Shown piece after piece: positions 59,060 through 64,000 of a DNA stretch of 64,000 nt. The DNA is from Burkholderiaceae bacterium (GTDB lineage Bacteria; Pseudomonadota; Gammaproteobacteria; Burkholderiales; Burkholderiaceae_C): the NCBI GenBank assembly GCA_030695205.1, contig JAUYTN010000033.1, positions 248,001-312,000 on the forward strand. Reading direction: 5' to 3'. The number at the start of each line of letters is the position of its first letter. Position 1 is the stretch's first letter. A program made the translations under genes and the position numbers. The notes below the pieces were generated by a model. That model saw only the letters and a list, made by a program, of their open reading frames with translations. It was not told the origin of the DNA and did no database searches.

Positions 59060-59083
59060 GCCCGAGCCCCACTGGGCTCAGGC
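59060..59083 (+). terminator. Possible terminator after tgt
   Basis: A stem gagccc / gggctc with a cact loop, extended by three more pairs past one mismatch, starts 11 bases after the tgt stop. No T-run follows, so it may only stabilise the mRNA end. Confidence 0.35.
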
Positions 59084-59283
59084 CTACACGAGGGCGCTGG
59101 CGGCGCAGATGCCCAGCAAGGCTGCCGCGCGGCGGCGCAGGGGGCTGTGGGAGCCAGGTCGGGGCACATTCCAGTCATTCATGCAGGCATCCTAGGTGCG
59201 GCGCTGGCCGCGCAAACGGTGAAGGCGTGGAGGCACACCCAAAACCGGCATTTTCTGGCATTTTGTTCGCAGCACCGCCGCCA

Positions 59284-60591
59284 TCAGTGGGGGGCAACAA
59301 ACACCGTGAGCACACCCGAGTAACCGTACAGCTGCTGCCCGGCTACTTCGCCACCGGCAAACCACCCGATCAGGGGCACATCGCCCAGTGCCCGGCGCAC
59401 CCATTGAAGCTCGGCGTGCGGATGCCCGAAATGCGGCCCACCCCGCCCCGCGCAGCTGACATAGACCGCTCCGCACACGCGCCGCGGAGCATCTGTGCCC
59501 TCGGGTGACTCCAGGTCTTCGCGCAGCTCCGCGCACATGCGCATCAGGTCGGCGCGTGCTGCCTCGGGGTTGCGCTCGCAGCTCACCCAACCCTCGCCCA
59601 CCGCCACCGCATCCGCCACGGCCACACCCTCGCGCTGCGGGTCCAGGCCAATGACGTGGCGCACCCGCACATCACCCCCCAGCTGGCCCCGTCGGCGGGC
59701 CAGACCGGCTGCCAGCCCCGGACCACTTCCCGCCTGTGCGTCACTGGGTGGGCTGAGCCCCACCAGGGTGCTGCGCAAACGGGCCATGGCCGCCTGCGGC
59801 TCGTCCAGGTTGACGCCCAAATCAGCCAGCAAGACACCCAGCGCCGGCTGGTGGTCCAGCGTCAGCACCAGGTGCCTGTCGGTCTCGGTGATGGTGCGCT
59901 GGGGGGCGATGGGGGTACACCCCTGGGTCACCCGGGTCACTATGCCCAGCGCTGCACCGAAAGCCACTCCGCTGAGCCCGCCCCGGAACACCCCGGTGGC
60001 CGCTCCCTGCCCCCGCATCGCTCCCCGGCTGCTGTGCGCCAGCTGCACCCCACCCTGGCGGCCCGACGAGACACCGCCAAACACCGCCCCCGAGGCGGTG
60101 CGCTGCGCCAGTTCTGCCAGCAGCTCGGGCAAATCGGAGGTGGACGGATCGGCGTGGACCAGGGCGGTCGCGGCCACGAAGCCACTGGGTGAGGCCTGCG
60201 CCAGGGCCGCTGGCAAGGGAGCCACCCCGCTGAACACCCGGTACTGATCCGCAGGTACATCCAGCAGCATCACGGCCAGCGCGGGCTCGTCGATGTACTC
60301 CACCCCAGTGGCGGCAATGCCCACGCCGACGGTGCCAGCCCAGTCGGTCACCTCGGGCAACTCGGCCATGAAGTGGTCCAGCATGTCCTGCGCATGGGCA
60401 CTGAAATGGTCGGTGAAGTACAGCAGCCCCAGGCTGGGCACCTCGGCCTCAGCGGTACCTGCCCGCGCGGACGCCCCCCCTGGCTCTACACCCCGGCGTG
60501 CCGCCAACTGGGCGCGCAGCTGCGCCAGCACCAGTGCAGCGGCCACTGCCCACTGGGGATGGGTGGCATGCGCCAGCGGGAATAGACCCAT
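59284..60591 (-). CDS. FIST-domain sensor protein
   Basis: A 435-residue protein with FIST_N (about 20-240; LGLLYFTDHFSAHAQDMLDHF, GVGIAATGVEYID) and FIST_C (about 245-420; GWFAGGEVAGQQLYGYSGVLTVF). FIST modules are proposed small-molecule (amino-acid) binders in signalling proteins; here they stand alone, without a kinase or cyclase. It starts 10 bases after phaM. The start at 60591 (MGLFPLAHATHPQW) is chosen because the open frame upstream is Pro/Arg-rich and overlaps phaM. Confidence 0.83.
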   Translation of the reverse strand: MGLFPLAHATHPQWAVAAALVLAQLRAQLAARRGVEPGGASARAGTAEAEVPSLGLLYFTDHFSAHAQDMLDHFMAELPEVTDWAGTVGVGIAATGVEYIDEPALAVMLLDVPADQYRVFSGVAPLPAALAQASPSGFVAATALVHADPSTSDLPELLAELAQRTASGAVFGGVSSGRQGGVQLAHSSRGAMRGQGAATGVFRGGLSGVAFGAALGIVTRVTQGCTPIAPQRTITETDRHLVLTLDHQPALGVLLADLGVNLDEPQAAMARLRSTLVGLSPPSDAQAGSGPGLAAGLARRRGQLGGDVRVRHVIGLDPQREGVAVADAVAVGEGWVSCERNPEAARADLMRMCAELREDLESPEGTDAPRRVCGAVYVSCAGRGGPHFGHPHAELQWVRRALGDVPLIGWFAGGEVAGQQLYGYSGVLTVFVAPH

Positions 60592-60601
60592 CGCCGCCAC
60601 G

Positions 60602-61810
60602 TCAGCGGGCGCCGCGCTTGCTGGGCGCCTGGGTGGATGGTTTGGCGGGTGCTGTGCTGGAAGCCTTGGCGGGCGATTTGGGCGTCGCCCCCGCAACCGC
60701 TTTGGCTGTGGGCCGGACAGCGGCTTTGGCAGGCGCCTTGGGTGACGCCTTGGCCACTGCCCGGGGGCTTGGCGGTGCCGATGCGGCTGCCTTGGCCGAT
60801 CTTGCCGCCACGCTGCCGACTGCCTTCAAAGCCTTGGCGGTGGCCTGGCTGGCGGTTTTGCTGGCCGCTGACCCCGCCGCCTTGGTCAGTTTCACCGCCA
60901 CGCCCGACTTGGCGGTTGGGCTGGGCTTTCGGGCGGACTCTTTGGCACCAGCCGGTGTGCCAACCAGCCCCCGCGTCAGACCAGCCGTCATCTCGCTGGC
61001 GGACTTGACCGCCTCACGGGCCAGGGCTTGGGTGATGTTTTTGCCCGCATCCACCGCCGTCTGCGCCGAAGCCTCGCTCAAGGCGTTGGTCGCAATGGCC
61101 TGAAACTGCTGGGTCAGCGCCCCCCACCACTGCATGGGGTCGACCACGCCTGCGGCGGGCTTGCTGTCCACTGGCGCAGGGGCCGGAGCGGGTGGCACTG
61201 GCGCAACCGGTGGCTCTGCGGCGGCTGCCGCCTGGGGCGCAGCAGGGGTAACACCAAACGGGAACATCGACGCCCTCACGAAATCGGCGGCCGTGGGGGA
61301 CGGCGCGGTCGCTGGCGCGGCCTGGGCAGGCGCAGACGGCGCAGACGGCGCAGACGGCGCAGGCGCACTGGCAAACGACGCGGCGTAGGGACTCACCGGG
61401 GCAGGGGCAGGGGCAGGGACCGGCTGCCCGCCCATACCCGCAAAGTGGGCCATGCCAGCCATGGAATCAGAGGCCTTGATCTTGAGCGCATTGGCCACGT
61501 CGCCCAGGCTGAAGTTCATCCCCTGCAAGGTGGCCAGCGTCATTTTCTGCACCTCCAAGGCCTGGATGGTGGCCCCCAGTGCCCGAGCGTTCTGGTCCAG
61601 CCAGAAGTGCACGGCCTTGAGCTCCTGAATGCGTTTTTCCAAGTCCTCCACATTGAACGTGGGCGCCACCCAGCTGCTGAGGTTGGGCAACTGGGGCACC
61701 GTTTGCTGGACCCCCTGCACCAGGCCACCAGCCGCCTGCTTGGCCAGGTTCTGCATGAACTCGAAACCCGGCACAAATTTGCCAAACCCCGATGAATCCG
61801 CGTCGCTCAT
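60602..61810 (-). CDS. phaM: PhaM-type polyhydroxyalkanoate granule protein
   Basis: A 402-residue protein with the PhaM N-terminus (FGKFVPGFEFMQNLAKQA; NVEDLEKRIQELKAVHFWLDQNARALGATIQALEVQKMTLATL), an Ala/Pro linker, and a Lys/Ala/Pro-rich histone-H1-like tail from about residue 290. In Ralstonia, PhaM activates PHA synthase and tethers granules to the nucleoid through a similar tail. It is longer than Ralstonia PhaM (about 260) because of the linker. AGGAG precedes the ATG at good spacing. Confidence 0.88.
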   Translation of the reverse strand: MSDADSSGFGKFVPGFEFMQNLAKQAAGGLVQGVQQTVPQLPNLSSWVAPTFNVEDLEKRIQELKAVHFWLDQNARALGATIQALEVQKMTLATLQGMNFSLGDVANALKIKASDSMAGMAHFAGMGGQPVPAPAPAPVSPYAASFASAPAPSAPSAPSAPAQAAPATAPSPTAADFVRASMFPFGVTPAAPQAAAAAEPPVAPVPPAPAPAPVDSKPAAGVVDPMQWWGALTQQFQAIATNALSEASAQTAVDAGKNITQALAREAVKSASEMTAGLTRGLVGTPAGAKESARKPSPTAKSGVAVKLTKAAGSAASKTASQATAKALKAVGSVAARSAKAAASAPPSPRAVAKASPKAPAKAAVRPTAKAVAGATPKSPAKASSTAPAKPSTQAPSKRGAR

Positions 61811-61978
61811 GGTTGTCTCCTAAGAATGGACCAGGCAAGGTGTCGGCCCTGGCACCTGAGAATGCCACAGGTTTCGGTGCCGATGGCCCAGCGTGAGCCA
61901 CTTGACCTGAGTCAACGCGTCCTGCGACTGTCGTGGCCATGATGAAGGTACGCTTTCAACCAACCACCAGGAGACACC

Positions 61979-62395
61979 ATGCCCATCACCACCACACCCG
62001 CCACCCCGCTCACCGCCGACCAATTGCCCGCGTTTGCTGAGCAACTGCAGGCCCTGAAGGCCGAGTTGCTGGCGCGGGTTCGCCAGCAGCGGGGTGGGGA
62101 GGTCAGCCGGGCAGACGCCGCAGCCGAGGTGCGCGCACAGAGTCAGGATGACTGGGCCCAAACAGATGCCGAACGGGAGCTGTCGGTCACGCTGGAGGAG
62201 CGGGAGCTGGCCGACATCAACGACATCGCGGCTGCGCAGCAGCGCCTGGCCGACGGCAGCTTTGGCGAGTGCGCCGACTGCGGCGCACCGATTGGCCTGC
62301 CCAGGCTGCAGGCCAACCCAGTGGCGCTGCGCTGCATCGGCTGCCAAACCCAGCACGAACAACGCACCGGGCAAGCGCATGCGCCGCGACCCTGA
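61979..62395 (+). CDS. TraR/DksA-type zinc-finger protein
   Basis: A 138-residue protein: coiled-coil-like N-terminal half (LQALKAELLARVRQQRG ... TLEERELADINDIAAAQQRL) and a C4 zinc finger (CADCGAPIGLPRLQANPVALRCIGC). Members bind the RNA polymerase secondary channel. It lacks the strict DxxDxA tip of DksA (it has ADINDIAAAQQ), so DksA function is not certain. AGGAGA precedes the ATG. Divergent from phaM. Confidence 0.87.
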   Translation: MPITTTPATPLTADQLPAFAEQLQALKAELLARVRQQRGGEVSRADAAAEVRAQSQDDWAQTDAERELSVTLEERELADINDIAAAQQRLADGSFGECADCGAPIGLPRLQANPVALRCIGCQTQHEQRTGQAHAPRP

Positions 62396-62443
62396 ACCTG
62401 CGGCAGCAGCCAGTCCGGGTACGCCAGCGGTATGCTGTCGGCC

Positions 62444-62857
62444 ATGAACAGTCTTTTCCACTTGGCATTCCATGTGCGCGACTTGGATGTGGCGCGCCAT
62501 TTTTACGGACAGGTGCTAGGGGCGACCGAGGGCCGCAGCGCCCCCACCTGGGTGGACTTCGACCTCATGGGCCACCAGCTGTCGCTGCACCTGGGCGAGC
62601 CGTTTGCCACCACCCTGACCGGCCATGTGGGCGAGCACCTGGTGCCCATGCCGCATTTTGGCCTCATCCTGCCACTGCCCGCGTGGCAGGCCATGGCGCA
62701 GCGCCTGACCGATGCCGGGGTGGCGTTTGTGCTGCCCCCGCAGCTGCGGTTTGCCGGGCAGCCCGGCGAGCAGTGGACCCTGTTTTTTTGCGACCCCTTT
62801 GGCAACCCCATCGAGGTCAAGGGCTTTGCCTCGCTGGGGACGGTGTTTCAGGCCTGA
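62444..62857 (+). CDS. VOC (glyoxalase/dioxygenase) superfamily protein
   Basis: A 137-residue VOC protein with FHLAFHVRDLDVARHFYGQVLG and CDPFGNPIEVKGF, the paired beta-alpha-beta module. The metal ligands His/Glu appear in FHVRD and IEVK. The enzyme activity cannot be assigned. It overlaps the convergent FAH-like gene by 10 bases. Confidence 0.85.
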   Translation: MNSLFHLAFHVRDLDVARHFYGQVLGATEGRSAPTWVDFDLMGHQLSLHLGEPFATTLTGHVGEHLVPMPHFGLILPLPAWQAMAQRLTDAGVAFVLPPQLRFAGQPGEQWTLFFCDPFGNPIEVKGFASLGTVFQA

Positions 62858-63894
62858 GCGGGCTCCACCACCTGCTGCTGCAGGGCGCCCAGGGGGCTGA
62901 ACCCGTCGCGGCTTTTCAGCTCCACCCGCACCTCATCGCCCCAGCACAGGTAGCCAGTCGTGGCCTTGCCGTGGTCCAACAGCTCCAGGGCCCGGCGCTC
63001 GGCGATGCAGTGCACCCCTCCGGCGGCCACGGGCGAGGGCTCGGCAACGGCAACACCAGCACCCGCAAGCACCTCGGCAGAAGGCGCACTCACAGGCCCA
63101 CCCGCCACCACAGAACCGGCGTGCAAGGCCCGGTGTGCGCTCAGCTGCGCCAGCAACTGGCCCCAGTGCAGGCCCATGTGGGCAGCGGTGTCGCCCACGC
63201 CCATGCGCCGACCGTTCCACTGGGTGTGCAGCGTCATGGCCAGGCGACCGTGGTGCCAGGCATCGCCCAACTCGTCCGGTGTGACGGCCACCGGCCCAAA
63301 CGACTGCCCGGGGCGGGTATGTGCATCGCCCAAGCCATCGGCCCAGGCCTTGGCCTGTGGGGCGCGCAGGCACCAGGTGTTGGCCAGCATCAGCAGGCGC
63401 ACCCCCTCCAGGGCCCGCGCGGGCGCGCTGCCAGCGGCAATGTCGCCGGTGATGACGGCCAGCCCGGCCTCAAAGTCCAGGTCCCAGGCCTCATCACCCA
63501 GCGCCACCGGGTCGCGCGCACCTTGCATGGCGTCGCCAGGCAAGGCCCACCAGTCGGGGGCACTCGCCCGTGTGACAGCTCCCAACGGCAGGCGCAGCCC
63601 GGCCTGGCGCAGGCGTTCGCGGTGACTGGGGTAGGCCGTGCCCCGCACACACTGGCTCGCGCGGGGCAGCGGCGCCAGGCACATGGCTGGGTCAAAGGCA
63701 AAAGCGTGGCGTGCACGCCCGCGGTTGAGCTCCAACGACAGATCCTGCAGCTGGGGCGAGACAAAGTTCCAGTCGTCCAAGGCCTGCTGCAAGGTGCAGG
63801 CCGCGCCCGTGGCATAGTGGGCCGTGCCCAAATCTCGGGATACCACCACCAGCTGCCCGTCGCGGGAGCCGTCTCGGTAACTGGCCAGTTTCAT
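62848..63894 (-). CDS. Degenerate fumarylacetoacetate hydrolase family protein
   Basis: A 348-residue FAH homologue with the N-terminal MKLASYRDGSRDGQLVVVSRDL and CLAPLPRA and the core SFGPVAVTPDELGDAW that mark the family. Key metal ligands are altered: the ExE pair reads E142-A-G144 (DFEAGLAV instead of DFEAEVAV), and the conserved Asp of NDVSLR is Thr173 (NTWCLR). The KP-x-x-SF region and GSGTVSN are also changed. A functional metal hydrolase is unlikely. The frame is intact and near full length. Confidence 0.8.
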   Translation of the reverse strand: MKLASYRDGSRDGQLVVVSRDLGTAHYATGAACTLQQALDDWNFVSPQLQDLSLELNRGRARHAFAFDPAMCLAPLPRASQCVRGTAYPSHRERLRQAGLRLPLGAVTRASAPDWWALPGDAMQGARDPVALGDEAWDLDFEAGLAVITGDIAAGSAPARALEGVRLLMLANTWCLRAPQAKAWADGLGDAHTRPGQSFGPVAVTPDELGDAWHHGRLAMTLHTQWNGRRMGVGDTAAHMGLHWGQLLAQLSAHRALHAGSVVAGGPVSAPSAEVLAGAGVAVAEPSPVAAGGVHCIAERRALELLDHGKATTGYLCWGDEVRVELKSRDGFSPLGALQQQVVEPAQA

Positions 63895-64000
63895 TGATCA
63901 CACCCATGGATACGCCCTCCACCACCCACCCGGCACAGGGCTGCTCGCCCGCGCAGAGCGCGTCGGCAAAGGGCGGCATTGTAGGAGCCCACACCCCGCC

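Overview
The window is GC-rich, densely packed chromosomal DNA of a Gram-negative betaproteobacterium, most likely Burkholderiales and close to the Comamonadaceae. The reasons are an LPS transport module next to rpoN, a PhaM-type polyhydroxyalkanoate granule protein, UbiA (ubiquinone), OxyR beside recG, TRAP transporters, and an spc ribosomal operon in typical order. There is no phage, insertion sequence, CRISPR array or rRNA operon. The species cannot be named from the sequence alone.

Layout. 1-1.9 kb: 3' end of a GH8 endoglucanase (BcsZ-like) and an overlapping ParE-type toxin/antitoxin pair. 2-8.6 kb (minus): argS, a SPOR protein, dsbA and a terminator, then lptA-lptB-rpoN. 8.7-10.8 kb: a PsiF-repeat protein and a divergent ArgP-like regulator/LysE exporter pair. 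10.9-18.0 kb: a TRAP transporter (dctP, dctQ, dctM), a second DctP-like binding protein, and a divergent two-component system. 18.3-24.4 kb: EmrE, a class II glutamine amidotransferase, two small proteins, a PiT phosphate transporter, an ornithine cyclodeaminase-family enzyme and a SulP transporter. 24.5-34.1 kb (all minus): LysR, a haloacetate-dehalogenase-type hydrolase, two HD-GYP paralogues, a CheX-like protein, a solute-binding protein and a large PAS-GGDEF-EAL protein, which together look like a c-di-GMP signalling locus. 34.2-41.1 kb: an Acg-type nitroreductase, then apaG-thiL-(GH12 lipoprotein)-pgpA-cinA and a DUF342/FapA protein. 41.3-50.1 kb: the spc/alpha ribosomal operon from rplN to rplQ, with an initiator tRNA just behind rplQ and a UUCG-type terminator. 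50.4-59.0 kb: proC, ubiA, oxyR, recG, queA, an unknown secreted protein, tgt. 59.3-63.9 kb: a FIST protein, phaM, a DksA-like zinc-finger protein, a VOC protein and a degenerate fumarylacetoacetate-hydrolase homologue.

The most unusual signal is a family of seven short AT-rich elements with a gap-free 31-nt core of fixed geometry. Two lie in intergenic gaps. Five lie in frame inside housekeeping genes (rpoN, cinA, thiL, ubiA, recG), in both orientations and several reading frames, and always in segments that tolerate variation. This resembles, but is not, the protein-embedded palindromic elements of Rickettsia.

The second point of interest is the c-di-GMP locus: a solute-binding protein is translationally coupled to a GGDEF-EAL sensor that carries a CZB-like zinc-binding tail whose usual cysteine is replaced by arginine.
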